A DNA stretch of 64,000 nucleotides, taken from NCBI GenBank assembly GCA_039033215.1, contig JBCCDA010000004.1, positions 1 through 64,000 on the forward strand, written 5' to 3'. Under the pieces are notes generated by a model. The model searched no databases and was not told where the DNA came from. It saw nothing but the letters and a program-made list of their open reading frames with translations. Below, piece after piece: positions 8,131 to 17,172 of this stretch; positions within the stretch are counted from its first letter, which is position 1, and every line of letters starts with the position of its first letter. This DNA is from Thermohalobaculum sp039033215. Its GTDB lineage: Bacteria; Pseudomonadota; Alphaproteobacteria; Rhodobacterales; Rhodobacteraceae. A program made the translations under genes and the position numbers.

Positions 8131-9411
8131 CTACTCACCAAGTGGACGGGTCATGCCGCCGGGTTCGAACTCGATGTCGTCGAGGTCTTCCCCATCCAGA
8201 GCCTTCTCGAACGAGCGAAGGCGTTTGTGGATCGAGAGAAGCTCGATGATTGTCGACCATGAGTTCACTAGAAACTGGAACGAACTTGACACCTGCGAGA
8301 AGGCTGTAAGTATTTGCTGTAACAATCCAAAAGTGATTGCACCCGCAGCAATGGTTGGGATCAGCAACACGTAGCCAAAAATATTGTCCGACTGCAGATA
8401 GAGACCGCGTGCTACGTTGAAGTACATGTAGTTCATGTAAAGGCGGAAATAATTGCGGCGAACATTGCCGAAAAGCTCAATCAAGGTTGGTGGTTCAGCG
8501 CGATCAAGATTGTCTTCACCATACACGAGTTCTTTTCGAAATGCAGCTTCGACTCGTTGGTTTCGGAACTCCAGACCGGGTAAGCGGATGCCTGCGAGCG
8601 CCAGAAGAGCTGTCCCGAAGATTGACCAGAAAATTGACGCCCAAAATAGCGGCTGGGGAATCGCGCCGACCAGCGGCAACTCGGTGACATGTTCCGACAG
8701 AGCCCAGAGTATTGGTAAAAACGCAATTAGAGTCATCACCGCGTCGACGATCGCAACGCCTAAGTTTTCCGTAATCGAAGCGAACTTCATTGTATCTTCT
8801 TGTATCCGCTGAGATGCGCCCTCAACATGGCGAAGACGGGGCCAGTGGCTTGTATAGAAATCGTTCATCGCGGTGCGCCATCGAAATATGTAGTGGCTTA
8901 CACCAAAGCGAGTGAGAACGTAAACTACGACCCAAACAAGGGCAATCTGAGTGAAAATCCATATGAGAGAGAACAGTTCATTATAGTAATAGGCGTAGTC
9001 TTCTGGTCTGTTTGGATCTAGCGCTTCTTGGACGGTATCGAAGAACGGCCGCCGCCAATTGTTGATCGCCACCGAAACCTGCACCGAGTAATACGTTGAA
9101 AACAGGATCAGGACTGAACCAACCACCGACCACCACTGCCATGGATGCGGCTCTAGCCAGAACCAAAAGGCGCTGAAGACTGCTGCGCAGATGAGAACAT
9201 AGATGTAGAACCAAGTGAAGTCTGGGGTCGTGAAGTGACCAAGGCCGATGACTGGATTCGCTCTCGCCGCCTCGGCATCCCAACCTTGCAAGAAGCCGAG
9301 CGCATGACCCATTTCTGTGCCGAAGCTGTACCACAGCACGGTCGCCAACGACGTGTACAACACGAAGGATAGGAAGAAGAGTTTCGGGCGTGGGAAAAAG
9401 CTACCAAACAT
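8131..9411 (-). CDS. sbmA: SbmA/BacA-like peptide transporter
   Basis: Inner-membrane protein of 426 residues with about seven hydrophobic spans. SbmA/BacA proteins take up proline-rich and other peptides by proton exchange. Recognisable stretches are FTTPDFTWFYIYVL, FYTSHWPRLRHVEGASQRIQEDT, RNYFRLYMNYMYFN and SSFQFLVNSWSTIIELLSIHKRL. The gene has visibly more A+T than its neighbours (for example about 43% GC around 8281-8340 against roughly 65% nearby) and uses AT-ended codons, suggesting recent transfer. It converges tail to tail with the hydrolase gene. Confidence 0.85.
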   Translation of the reverse strand: MFGSFFPRPKLFFLSFVLYTSLATVLWYSFGTEMGHALGFLQGWDAEAARANPVIGLGHFTTPDFTWFYIYVLICAAVFSAFWFWLEPHPWQWWSVVGSVLILFSTYYSVQVSVAINNWRRPFFDTVQEALDPNRPEDYAYYYNELFSLIWIFTQIALVWVVVYVLTRFGVSHYIFRWRTAMNDFYTSHWPRLRHVEGASQRIQEDTMKFASITENLGVAIVDAVMTLIAFLPILWALSEHVTELPLVGAIPQPLFWASIFWSIFGTALLALAGIRLPGLEFRNQRVEAAFRKELVYGEDNLDRAEPPTLIELFGNVRRNYFRLYMNYMYFNVARGLYLQSDNIFGYVLLIPTIAAGAITFGLLQQILTAFSQVSSSFQFLVNSWSTIIELLSIHKRLRSFEKALDGEDLDDIEFEPGGMTRPLGE

Positions 9412-9432
9412 ATGATGCCTTTCTGGCGAGTA

Positions 9433-10191
9433 TCAGTCGGCGCGGGCGCGCTTGGCGGTGGCGACGAGGCGGGGGCGGAGCTCCTCCGCGGATTTCAGAG
9501 GCGGGTCAAAACGATAGCGCGCGGTCTCATCTCCGCGCGTGAAGTCCATCCCGGCGGGATCAAGCGTGGCCAACACCCACTCCTCGCCGGATGCCCCACC
9601 TGCCTGCGCATAAAGCTGAATCGCATCCAGATGGTCTTCGTTCATATGGGCGACGGCCTCGGGTTCCAGCGCCTCGAGATCGGGCAAGGGGGCCGTGCAG
9701 AGGTCCTTGCGCGCAAGCTCATAGGCCTTGCCGAAGCCGCCGTTCAGCGATACGCGCTCGATCTCGAGGCGCCAGAAGGCGAAGTCCCCGAAGTCGGCGT
9801 AGAGCGCTGCTTTGGGATGACGCGCCAGGAACCGGGCCCGCAGAGCGGTGCGTTCGTCACCCGCGGTCTTCACTGCGCGACCGACCACCGTCATGCGGGG
9901 ATGGGCCAGCGGATCGCCCTTGCCCGCCTCCCCCAGCAGAAGAGAACATCGTGGGTCTGCTTCGAGCGCGCCGAAATGCGCCGAGAGCTGGCTGATCAAA
10001 AAAATCGGGTCGCCTGTCTGAGCGGTTGCCAATGATACCCGCGAGGCCAGCGGCACCCCCGTGCCCGGCTCCAAGGCCGCTAAAGATCCCAGCCGTGCGC
10101 GGCGCAGGAGGTCTTCGGCCAGCGCACGTGCCTCAGCGTCGACCTCGCGCAGCACGTCCTTGGGGTTCTTGCGGGGGGCTTCTTGCGACAT
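9433..10191 (-). CDS. HugZ-like haem-utilisation protein (PNPOx-like split barrel with DUF2470)
   Basis: Cytoplasmic protein of 252 residues. Residues to about 160 form a pyridoxamine-phosphate-oxidase-like split barrel (LATAQTGDPIFLISQLSAHF, HPRMTVVGRA, YADFGDFAFWRLEIERVSLNGGF). The tail has EPEAVAHMNEDHLDAIQLYA, the DUF2470 block whose histidines bind haem in HugZ. Relatives open or handle haem to release iron; some only bind flavin or haem. The gene stands alone between the SbmA-like gene and a glycosyltransferase. Whether it is a true haem oxygenase cannot be told from the sequence. Confidence 0.78.
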   Translation of the reverse strand: MSQEAPRKNPKDVLREVDAEARALAEDLLRRARLGSLAALEPGTGVPLASRVSLATAQTGDPIFLISQLSAHFGALEADPRCSLLLGEAGKGDPLAHPRMTVVGRAVKTAGDERTALRARFLARHPKAALYADFGDFAFWRLEIERVSLNGGFGKAYELARKDLCTAPLPDLEALEPEAVAHMNEDHLDAIQLYAQAGGASGEEWVLATLDPAGMDFTRGDETARYRFDPPLKSAEELRPRLVATAKRARAD

Positions 10192-10290
10192 GAGTATCCT
10201 TTGCCTCGCTTAAGCCACGGAGCTAGCCCGTCTGTCAAAGACTTACAGCCGCAGTTGACGCGGGTGTGTCCCGGCGCGAGACGTCCCGGA

Positions 10291-11367
10291 TCAAGGCGTG
10301 GGATGTCGCAGATCGGGGTGCGCCGCTGCGGGGTCCATGATGGCGAGATGCAAGGGTGGGTGATCCTGGGCAGGCGCTCCCTCCCCGGGCGCGCACACGC
10401 TCTCCAGCAAGGTCCGGGCGTTCTCGAGGTTTGTACCGCCGAGGTCGACGATATCGCGCACAACCTGTCCGGCCGTCATGATGTCCGCGACGGACGGCTC
10501 AAAGTTTCGCCACGAAGCCAGCTCAAACAGCTTCAGAAGCGCGGCGTTGTGGAGCCATGTAGCCTCGTCTCCGGTCAGATCCGCGTCGTAGAGCGCCATC
10601 AATGCGTCCCAACCCTGTGCGCCCGCGGTCAGAGCGGCGGTCATCGAAACGCGGTAGGGAAGTTCCTTGCGCCCATCCCCGCGGCGGACGGTGTTCAGCG
10701 CCGCGAGCTGAGAGAAGAATGCCTGCACCCGGGCGGACGCCAGCGAACGCGCGGAAACCGATGTTTCGTGCAGACGGTACTTCCCGAGGACCGCCCGTTG
10801 CAATGCGATCGGCCACCGCTCGGCCAGGCGCCAGCATAGATCCGCATCCTCAGCCAGATGGGCGTGGCGGTAGCCGAGCTCTTGCAGGGCGTCGAGGCGG
10901 GCGAGCAGAAAAGGGTGCGGCAGATACGGTTCCTTTGCGGGCAAGAACCTAGGGTCCGCGTCGAACAAGGGATGTTCGGCAGAGAGCCCCAGCACGTGGC
11001 CGGCCGTGTCGATGTGGAGCGATCTGCTTGAGACCGCGACCGCTCCCGTGAAGGTGAGAAAATCGAGCTGGCTCGAGATCCGCTGCGGGAAGCAGATGTC
11101 GTCGGCGTCGATCCGGGCGACGAAGGTGCAGTCCATGTGCAGCAGGCCGTGGTTCAACGCATCAACGAGCCCGCCGTGCGCCTTGGCGAGATAGCGAACC
11201 CGGTGGGAGCCAAGCTGCTCCACGATCTTGGGCGTGCTGTCTGTCGAGCCGTCGTCCACGACAAGGACATCGAAATCGCCATGATCCTGCGACAAAACGC
11301 TCTCGAGCGTCTCCGACAAGTAGCGCGCGCCGTTGTGGACGGGCAGCAGGAATGAGACTTCAGGCAT
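10291..11367 (-). CDS. Glycosyltransferase family 2 protein
   Basis: 358-residue GT-A glycosyltransferase. It opens with MPEVSFLLPVHNGARYLSET and LVVDDGSTDSTP, the family 2 nucleotide-sugar core, and has the metal-binding RIDADDICFPQRI (D-x-D). No membrane spans are evident, so it is probably cytoplasmic or peripheral. The ATG at 11367 was chosen because GGCGGAGG precedes it; an ATG 21 bases upstream lacks one. It overlaps the preceding small gene by 8 bases, so the two are co-translated. The acceptor, probably a surface glycan or lipid, is unknown. Confidence 0.85.
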   Translation of the reverse strand: MPEVSFLLPVHNGARYLSETLESVLSQDHGDFDVLVVDDGSTDSTPKIVEQLGSHRVRYLAKAHGGLVDALNHGLLHMDCTFVARIDADDICFPQRISSQLDFLTFTGAVAVSSRSLHIDTAGHVLGLSAEHPLFDADPRFLPAKEPYLPHPFLLARLDALQELGYRHAHLAEDADLCWRLAERWPIALQRAVLGKYRLHETSVSARSLASARVQAFFSQLAALNTVRRGDGRKELPYRVSMTAALTAGAQGWDALMALYDADLTGDEATWLHNAALLKLFELASWRNFEPSVADIMTAGQVVRDIVDLGGTNLENARTLLESVCAPGEGAPAQDHPPLHLAIMDPAAAHPDLRHPTP

Positions 11368-11860
11368 GGATGGCCTCCGCCTCGGCAAGAATGCGGAGCC
11401 CGGCGATCTCCATCGCGAACCACGGCGTCGATGGGATCAGAAATGTCAGGCGCAGGGCGTCGGGCAACGGGGTGAGAGCCTCGGCCCACGCAGCGGCCTC
11501 GAAGTGCCGGGTGTCGAATCCGTCCGGGGCCGCGACATCGGCCAGATCCATGTGCCGGGTCTCACCGGCCACATCGTAGTGCATGCGGGGAAAGAGGCGG
11601 TGCGCGGGATAGTTTCGTGCGGTCAGCGAGACATGCCGTGCCGCAACGGGCAGGTCCAGCTCCACAGCGAACCAATCGTCCTCGGCCCTGTTCTCGCCCC
11701 GGATGATCAGCGAGGGTGCGTTGCGTCCCATCGGCTGGCCCCGGCGCACCGTCACCCGCATTGCCGCCGATGGATCCCAGACGAGCGAGACCCCATGCCC
11801 CACAGTGGTATGGGGGCCGACCGCACGGGCCGCTTCAGGGAAGGCGTCAAAGTCCAGCAT
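11360..11860 (-). CDS. Hypothetical protein, co-translated with the glycosyltransferase
   Basis: Unrecognised protein of 166 residues from the chosen ATG (MLDFDAFPEAARAVGPHT). It is rich in beta-strand-like stretches (MRVTVRRGQPMG, DDWFAVELDLPVAARHVSLTARNYPAH, ALRLTFLIPSTPWFAMEIAGLRIL), suggesting a jelly-roll or carbohydrate-associated fold. No signal peptide, membrane span or catalytic motif stands out. The 8-base overlap with the glycosyltransferase points to a shared job in glycan synthesis. The start is uncertain; an in-frame ATG lies 84 bases upstream. Confidence 0.6.
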   Translation of the reverse strand: MLDFDAFPEAARAVGPHTTVGHGVSLVWDPSAAMRVTVRRGQPMGRNAPSLIIRGENRAEDDWFAVELDLPVAARHVSLTARNYPAHRLFPRMHYDVAGETRHMDLADVAAPDGFDTRHFEAAAWAEALTPLPDALRLTFLIPSTPWFAMEIAGLRILAEAEAIHA

Positions 11861-12017
11861 GCGATGAGCGCTACCAAGCCTGGGGCCAGGATGGTTCTGC
11901 TGAACCGCCGGACTCCGTGCCGCTGCGCATTCGGCGCTGCACAATTGTCGACTTGGACGCTACGGCGTCTTGGTTAATTCCACGTTGGCGCCGGAAGCCG
12001 GAACTCTCGCCCTGGTC

Positions 12018-13166
12018 TCAGTACGCCAGTTCCAGAACCTCGAGAACCTCATCGGGCCCGGGAATCGGGCGTGGGTTGCGGGGAACCCAGGGCGTGCCCA
12101 TGGCGCCCTCGGCGATCCCGGCCAGGTTATCGCGGGTGATCCCCACCTCGCGAAGTGTGCGCGGCATCCCAAGCCCCTGAACCAACTGGTGCAGCAGATC
12201 GGCGGCGTTGCCCTGGGGCTCGCCCATGGCGGTGGCGACCATCCGTTGGCGATCCGCGTTCACCGGCGCGTTCCAGCGCATGACGGCGGGCAGCATGATG
12301 CACGAGGTATGGCCATGCGGCACCCCGTGCTTGGCCCCAAGCACATAGCCGATCCCATGGCTCGCCCCCATGGGCACACCCGATGTCAGCGGCCCCATCG
12401 AAAGCCATGTGCCGATCTGGCAGCTCAACCGCGCCTCCAGATCGCTTGGATCCGCTTTCACCGCCGCGAGGCCGTTTGCCAGGAGCGAAAGACCCTTCAG
12501 ACCCTGGGCATCGCCGTAAGGGTGTGCCTCGCCGGAGCACACGCCCTCCACGCAGTGGTCCACCGCGCGGATACCGGTTGATAACCACAGCCACTCAGGG
12601 GTGTGGACCGTGGCAGACGGGTCCAGAATGACCGCAGTTGGCACGTTCATGGGGTGCATGTGCAGGTACTTTGTCCCCGTCGTCTCGTCCGTTACCCCGG
12701 CGTGGCCCGAGAATTCGCCACCAGAGAGCGTCGTGGGGATCGAGACCTGGCGGATGACGGGGGCTGTCATCTGGTCCGGGGTGGCACCGACCAGCCGATC
12801 GAAGTCAGCGGTTTGGTGGATATCGTTCGACAATGCCAACCGCACGGCCTTTGCCGCATCGGTGATCGAGCCGCCACCGAGCGTGACGACCAGATCCGCG
12901 TTGGCGTCCCTGGCCATCCGCGCGGCCTCAAGCACCGCGGATCGCGGCGAATGGGCGGGCATCCCGTCGAACACCCCGGCGACCTTGCGGTCGAGCGCGG
13001 CCTCAAGCCGGGCAATCTCGTGCGTCTCGCGCCGCAACGTGCCTGAGACCATCAACAAGACGCGGCGCGCGCCAAGGCGGTCGACCAGCGGGCCAATGGC
13101 GTCTCCCGCGCGCTGCCCGAAGATGACTTCCTCGAGCTTGCCAAAGGTCACATGTCCCTGGTTCAT
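12018..13166 (-). CDS. Iron-containing alcohol dehydrogenase family protein
   Basis: 382-residue NAD(P)-dependent oxidoreductase of the Fe-ADH/maleylacetate reductase superfamily. The nucleotide-binding LVVTLGGGSITDAAKAV has GGGS at 97-100. The metal site is suggested by D203-H204 (AVDHCVEG) and the later histidines in ASHGIGYVLGAKHGVPHGHTS. An N-terminal strand-helix unit (GARRVLLMVSGTL) is normal for the family. The ATG at 13166 follows AAGGGGAGG. It is divergent from aqpZ. Substrate is open: the group includes maleylacetate reductases and lactaldehyde or butanol dehydrogenases. Confidence 0.82.
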   Translation of the reverse strand: MNQGHVTFGKLEEVIFGQRAGDAIGPLVDRLGARRVLLMVSGTLRRETHEIARLEAALDRKVAGVFDGMPAHSPRSAVLEAARMARDANADLVVTLGGGSITDAAKAVRLALSNDIHQTADFDRLVGATPDQMTAPVIRQVSIPTTLSGGEFSGHAGVTDETTGTKYLHMHPMNVPTAVILDPSATVHTPEWLWLSTGIRAVDHCVEGVCSGEAHPYGDAQGLKGLSLLANGLAAVKADPSDLEARLSCQIGTWLSMGPLTSGVPMGASHGIGYVLGAKHGVPHGHTSCIMLPAVMRWNAPVNADRQRMVATAMGEPQGNAADLLHQLVQGLGMPRTLREVGITRDNLAGIAEGAMGTPWVPRNPRPIPGPDEVLEVLELAY

Positions 13167-13284
13167 TGAAGCCTCCCCTTTTGGCGACAATGACTCTTTC
13201 GACCGACGGCGCAAGGGGCGGGCAGGGGCGTCGAGCCGTCGGCAGGCGTGTCAGGTTGTGTGCGAAACCATATTAATTGGCAAT

Positions 13285-13313
13285 TTGACAGTTACTGGGA
13301 AAGTTAATATTGT
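13285..13313 (+). promoter_or_regulatory. Candidate sigma-70 promoter of aqpZ
   Basis: TTGACA (13285-13290), a 17-base spacer, then TATTGT (13308-13313), 46 bases before the aqpZ start. The -35 box is perfect and the -10 has 4 of 6 matches. Confidence 0.6.
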
Positions 13314-13359
13314 CGACTCGCGGCCCGCTGTGGACCGCAATTTGACGGGGATCCACATC

Positions 13360-14052
13360 ATGAAGTCCTACCTGGCCGAGGTGATCGGCACATTCACGCT
13401 TGTCTTCTTTGGCGTCGGCAGCGCGGTGCTCGCTGGCGGCGACATCGGTTTTGTCGGCATCAGCTTTGCCTTCGGCCTTTCGATTGTCGCGATGGCATAC
13501 TCCATCGGTCATATCTCGGGCGCCCATCTTAACCCGGCTGTGTCGCTGGGCGTGCTCCTCGCTGGGCGTATGCCCGCGAGCCAGTTCGTCGGCTACGTGA
13601 TCGCGCAGGTCGTGGGCGCAGTGCTCGCCGCCCTGGTGGTCATGCTCATCGCCAAGAGCAAGCTGGCCGGATACGATGTTGCCACCGCTGGCCTCGGCCA
13701 GAACGGCTGGGGTGCGGGGTATCTGGGCGAGTACGGCATGGCCGGCGCCCTGATCTTCGAGATCGTGGCGACTGCGCTCTTTGTCATTGTGATCCTGGGC
13801 GTGACGCAGGACGGCACGTCAACCACGGGCTTTGCCGGGTTGGTGATCGGCCTGACGCTGGTGATGATCCACCTGGTCGGCATTCCGATCACGGGCACGT
13901 CGGTGAACCCGGCACGTTCGATCGGACCGGCGCTCTTTGTCGGTGGAGACGCCCTGGCGCAGCTTTGGCTCTTCATCGTGGGACCGCTGATCGGCGGGGC
14001 CATTGCCGGTGTGCTCTACAGCTCGGGTCTGTTGGCCAAACCGCAGGATTGA
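13360..14052 (+). CDS. aqpZ: Aquaporin Z
   Basis: Water channel of the inner membrane, 230 residues, the usual AqpZ length. The two pore motifs are N58-P-A (GAHLNPAVSLG) and N183-P-A (GTSVNPARSIGPALF), with six hydrophobic spans around them. The Thr/Arg-type selectivity residues near the second motif suit a water rather than glycerol channel. The ATG at 13360 gives the canonical start MKSYLAEVIGTFTLVFFG; the reading frame is open far upstream, but that part is antisense to the alcohol dehydrogenase gene. It has its own promoter and a hairpin after the stop. Confidence 0.95.
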   Translation: MKSYLAEVIGTFTLVFFGVGSAVLAGGDIGFVGISFAFGLSIVAMAYSIGHISGAHLNPAVSLGVLLAGRMPASQFVGYVIAQVVGAVLAALVVMLIAKSKLAGYDVATAGLGQNGWGAGYLGEYGMAGALIFEIVATALFVIVILGVTQDGTSTTGFAGLVIGLTLVMIHLVGIPITGTSVNPARSIGPALFVGGDALAQLWLFIVGPLIGGAIAGVLYSSGLLAKPQD

Positions 14053-14065
14053 CGTCCGATGAGAT

Positions 14066-14091
14066 GGCCAGAGCGTCCATGCGCTCTGGCC
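14066..14091 (+). terminator. Hairpin after aqpZ
   Basis: GGCCAGAGCG (14066-14075) pairs perfectly with CGCTCTGGCC (14082-14091), 13 bases after the stop. It lacks a T run. Confidence 0.55.
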
Positions 14092-14287
14092 GACACTCGC
14101 CACGTACGAACGCCGATCCGTCGCCCTCGCCATCTGCGATGACCGAGTAACGGGACCCGAGTTTGGCGCCGGTTGTCGCGCGCGACCTCGAGACGATCGT
14201 ACGCAGAGTAGAAATCCCGATCATCGCATCCAACGTGATCGCGGGCGTCCGCAATCGACTACGGGCTATGTCGTCTCGACACCTGTC

Positions 14288-14350
14288 CGACGTACAACTG
14301 CAATACAGTCCAAACGCCGAAGTCTTCACTGTATGAATGATTGTACGTCG
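14288..14350. repeat. Long imperfect inverted repeat in the aqpZ-binding protein intergenic region
   Basis: Outer arms CGACGTACAA / TTGTACGTCG (10 bp, perfect) and inner arms ATACAGT / ACTGTAT (7 bp) are separated by unpaired 5-6 base bulges around an 18-base loop. The rest of the 14092-14628 gap shows no gene. It could be an RNA hairpin or a protein-binding palindrome. Confidence 0.45.
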
Positions 14351-14403
14351 CGGAACGTCTCATCTTCAAATGACACGGTCATGTTTCAGCGACTCATTCC
14401 GCG

Positions 14404-14432
14404 TTGACTCGGTTACTCGCGAGCGACTTAAT
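14404..14432 (+). promoter_or_regulatory. Candidate promoter of the solute-binding protein gene
   Basis: TTGACT, 17-base spacer, CTTAAT. An inverted repeat TGCGGGA/TCCCGCA (14432-14460) begins at the -10 end and could be an operator at the transcription start. The implied leader is nearly 190 bases. Confidence 0.35.
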
Positions 14433-14460
14433 GCGGGATCAGCAATTGTGATGTCCCGCA
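14432..14460. repeat. Inverted repeat at the putative transcription start
   Basis: TGCGGGATCA pairs with TGATGTCCCGCA (one bulged base) around a 7-base loop. Position right after a candidate -10 box suggests an operator or a 5' mRNA hairpin; neither is proven. Confidence 0.4.
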
Positions 14461-14628
14461 TCACTAAAGGGGCGTCCAATCAGAATGAAGAGAATCCCAG
14501 TCGCAGGTGCCGGACCGTCAACGAACGTCCTGCAACTCACGGCAATCGATTGGGCTCTCCCGCAGCCGAGCTGGTGCTGCAAGCCGGACAAATCCGAAAC
14601 CATATAAACTTAGCACAGGGAATACAGC

Positions 14629-16239
14629 ATGACAGGTCAACACGACCCGCTACTGATGGCGCGGCTGGCGAATGCCGCGCGAGAAGGAAAGATCTCGCGG
14701 CGGTCATTCATAAGCCATTCGGTTGCCGCCGGGATGACAGTCTCTGCCGCCACCGGGCTTTGGGGCACTTCTGCAAAGGCAGCGCCGCAGCGCGGCGGGA
14801 CGTTCCGTATCGCACAGCACGATGGAAACAACACGGACCAGCACAATCCGGCGAACTACGTGTCGTTCGCGGACATCGCACTGGCACACACGTACCGCGC
14901 CTATCTGACGATGATCAACCCGGACCAGACACTGGGCCCGGACGTTGCCAAAGAATGGTCTGCAACACCCGACGCCATGGAATGGACGTTCGTCATCGAC
15001 GAGAACGCCACCTTCCACTCTGGCCCTAAGGTCCAGGCGAAGGACGTCATCGCCTCGATGAACCACCACCGTGGGGAAGATTCAACCTCAGCTGCCGCAT
15101 CGCTGCTGGCGGGCATCGTCGACATTGTCGACAACGGCGACAACACGGTCACGTTCAAGCTCGAGGCGCCGAACGCGGACCTTCCCTGGATCATGCCAGA
15201 TTACCACCTGCCGATCCTGCCGGCCAACGACGACGGCTCGTTGAACTGGCAGTCGATGGATGGCTGTGGCCCCTACGTTCTGAAGGACTTCGAGGCAGGT
15301 GTCGGTGCCTACCTGGAACGCTTTGACAGCTGGCATGGAACGGGAGCCTACTTCGACGCCGTCGAGATCAAGATCATCAATGATCCCAACGCACGTCAGA
15401 CGGCGCTGATCACCGGCGATGTCGATGCCAACAGCTTGCTGGAAAACAAGACCCTGTCGCTGCTGGCTCGTGATCCGAACGTCGAGGTGGACAACGTCCC
15501 CTCCGCCTCGTGCATCACCTTGCCAATGCACACGAACAAGGCGCCGTTCGATAACAACGACGTCCGCATGGCGCTGAAACTGGCCATCGACCGCGAGGAG
15601 ATCATCGACAAGATCGCTTTCGGTGCGGCGACGATGGGCAACGACTTCCACCACTCGGCGGCGATGCCCTTCTTCCCGGACGATATCCCGCAGCGCGAGT
15701 ACGATCCCGACCGAGCCGCGTCGCTGTGGAAGAAGGCCGGCATGGAAGGTCAGACGCTTTCTATCTCGACCGCCGACTCGATCACGACCGGTGCAGTCGA
15801 TCTGCTGGTGCTCTACGCGGAACAAGCCAAGAAGGCCGGTATCGACATTCAGCCGGTTCGTGAGCCGAACGATGGCTACTGGTCCGAAGTATGGCTGAAG
15901 AAGCCCTGGGTGATGTCCAACTGGGGCGCGCGTCCGACACCCGACGTCATGTACACGCTCACCTACAAGTCTGGTGCTCCGTGGAACGAGACCTACTGGG
16001 AGAACGATCGCTTCAACGAGCTCCTGACCATGGGCAAGGGCGAGTTGGACGACACCAGGCGGGCCGAGATCTACCGCGAGATGGGCATGATCCTGCGTGA
16101 TGACGGTGGAGCGGTCATCCCCTACTTCCCGAACTTCGTCTATGGCCGCCGGAAGAACGTGAAACACGTCGGCCAGCTCGCAGCCAGCTGGATGATGGAC
16201 GGTGCCCGTGCCGCCAGCCGCTGGTGGTTCGAAAGCTGA
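14629..16239 (+). CDS. Periplasmic substrate-binding protein, family 5 (dipeptide/oligopeptide/nickel type), Tat-exported
   Basis: 536-residue binding protein of an ABC importer. A twin-arginine signal (SRRSFISHSVAAGMTVSAATG) ends near AKAAPQRGG, implying export as a folded protein. The mature part has the family 5 layout: ADIALAHTYRAYLT, TWTF-type MEWTFVIDENATFHSGPKVQAKDV, CGPYVLKDFE and RMALKLAIDREEII. No permease or ATPase gene lies beside it; the next genes are an unrelated leftward transporter operon. It may serve a transporter coded elsewhere. The ATG follows AGGGA. Substrate unknown. Confidence 0.87.
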   Translation: MTGQHDPLLMARLANAAREGKISRRSFISHSVAAGMTVSAATGLWGTSAKAAPQRGGTFRIAQHDGNNTDQHNPANYVSFADIALAHTYRAYLTMINPDQTLGPDVAKEWSATPDAMEWTFVIDENATFHSGPKVQAKDVIASMNHHRGEDSTSAAASLLAGIVDIVDNGDNTVTFKLEAPNADLPWIMPDYHLPILPANDDGSLNWQSMDGCGPYVLKDFEAGVGAYLERFDSWHGTGAYFDAVEIKIINDPNARQTALITGDVDANSLLENKTLSLLARDPNVEVDNVPSASCITLPMHTNKAPFDNNDVRMALKLAIDREEIIDKIAFGAATMGNDFHHSAAMPFFPDDIPQREYDPDRAASLWKKAGMEGQTLSISTADSITTGAVDLLVLYAEQAKKAGIDIQPVREPNDGYWSEVWLKKPWVMSNWGARPTPDVMYTLTYKSGAPWNETYWENDRFNELLTMGKGELDDTRRAEIYREMGMILRDDGGAVIPYFPNFVYGRRKNVKHVGQLAASWMMDGARAASRWWFES

Positions 16240-16251
16240 AACTGGAAATTG

Positions 16252-16278
16252 TCGGGCGCGTTCTGTTGGCGCGCCCGA
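16252..16278 (+). terminator. Hairpin after the binding-protein gene
   Basis: TCGGGCGCG (16252-16260) pairs perfectly with CGCGCCCGA (16270-16278), 13 bases after the stop. The remaining 16279-16464 holds nothing else recognisable. Confidence 0.6.
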
Positions 16279-16464
16279 TACCCCCTCGCAGCGTTGTCCG
16301 GGCTAATCCGGAGAGTGCCGGGGTCTGGGGCAGGGTGCTGCACCGCGTTTGAACATGCTTTGTGGGGCGCTGTTCAGGTTTGCCACCCCCTACGGATGCC
16401 ATTTCCTTGCTGGCAGCCGAAATTTGGCTATGTCGCCTAACTCTCGGTCGCTAACGGGGAGTTC

Positions 16465-17172
16465 CTAGGGGGCGAGGTAGCGCACCAGATCCGGATGATG
16501 CTCGATCTCGTCGGCGGTGCCTTCCAGCTCCATCGTGCCGCGGCCCATCACGTACGCCCGGTCGGCGACCCGCAGCGCCAGTTCGATATGCTGCTCGACG
16601 ATGATCAGGCTGATTTCCTTGGCCAGTTCCGTCAGCCGGTCAGCAATCTCCTCGATCACACCGATCCACACGCCTTCGGTCGGCTCATCCAGCATCAACA
16701 GACGCGGCTTGCCCAGGATGGCGCGGCTGATGGCGAGCATCTTGCGCTCACCGCCTGACAGGGTTCCAGCCTGTTGGCCCAACCGTCCGGCCAGCTTCGG
16801 GAAGAACTCCAGCGCCATGTCGAAGCCGTCGGGATTCGGATCCGCCATGGTGCCCAGCGCCAGGTTTTCCCGCACCGTCAGTGATCGGAACACGGTGTGG
16901 TCCTGTGGGACATAGCCCAGGCCCCGGCGCACCCGGCTCTCGGTTGGCTCACGCGCACAATCCGTGCCGTCGAAAGTAACGGTGCCGTCCATGGGCTCGA
17001 TCTCGCCCGCCAGCGTCTTCAGCAATGTCGTCTTTCCAGCGCCGTTCCGGCCAAGTACCGCGACGGCGCCCTGCTTGGGCACTTCCATCGAGCAACCGAA
17101 CAGGACTTGGCTGCGGCCGTACCCGGCATTGAGCCCCTGGACGGACAAGATAGTCGATGCGGCGTCAAACAC
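16465..17172 (-). CDS. UrtE-like ABC transporter ATPase (urea/short-chain amide uptake)
   Basis: ATP-binding subunit of about 235 residues. It has Walker A GRNGAGKT, signature LSGGERKM, Walker B LLMLDEP and the H-loop VEQHIEL. The run LDEPTEG and the compact length match UrtE/LivF. A GTG at 17172 is the likely start: it overlaps the previous stop by 8 bases (GTGTTTGA), whereas a longer reading would intrude on the neighbour. It is the last gene of a five-gene leftward operon. Order and the divergent amidase/urease genes argue for urea or short amides rather than branched-chain amino acids. Confidence 0.85.
   Translation of the reverse strand: MFDAASTILSVQGLNAGYGRSQVLFGCSMEVPKQGAVAVLGRNGAGKTTLLKTLAGEIEPMDGTVTFDGTDCAREPTESRVRRGLGYVPQDHTVFRSLTVRENLALGTMADPNPDGFDMALEFFPKLAGRLGQQAGTLSGGERKMLAISRAILGKPRLLMLDEPTEGVWIGVIEEIADRLTELAKEISLIIVEQHIELALRVADRAYVMGRGTMELEGTADEIEHHPDLVRYLAP

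Noticed and set aside
12601..13359. Extension of the aqpZ frame 253 codons upstream
   Set aside because: That part is antisense to the alcohol dehydrogenase gene and looks non-natural; AqpZ homology starts at the ATG at 13360, which has its own promoter.
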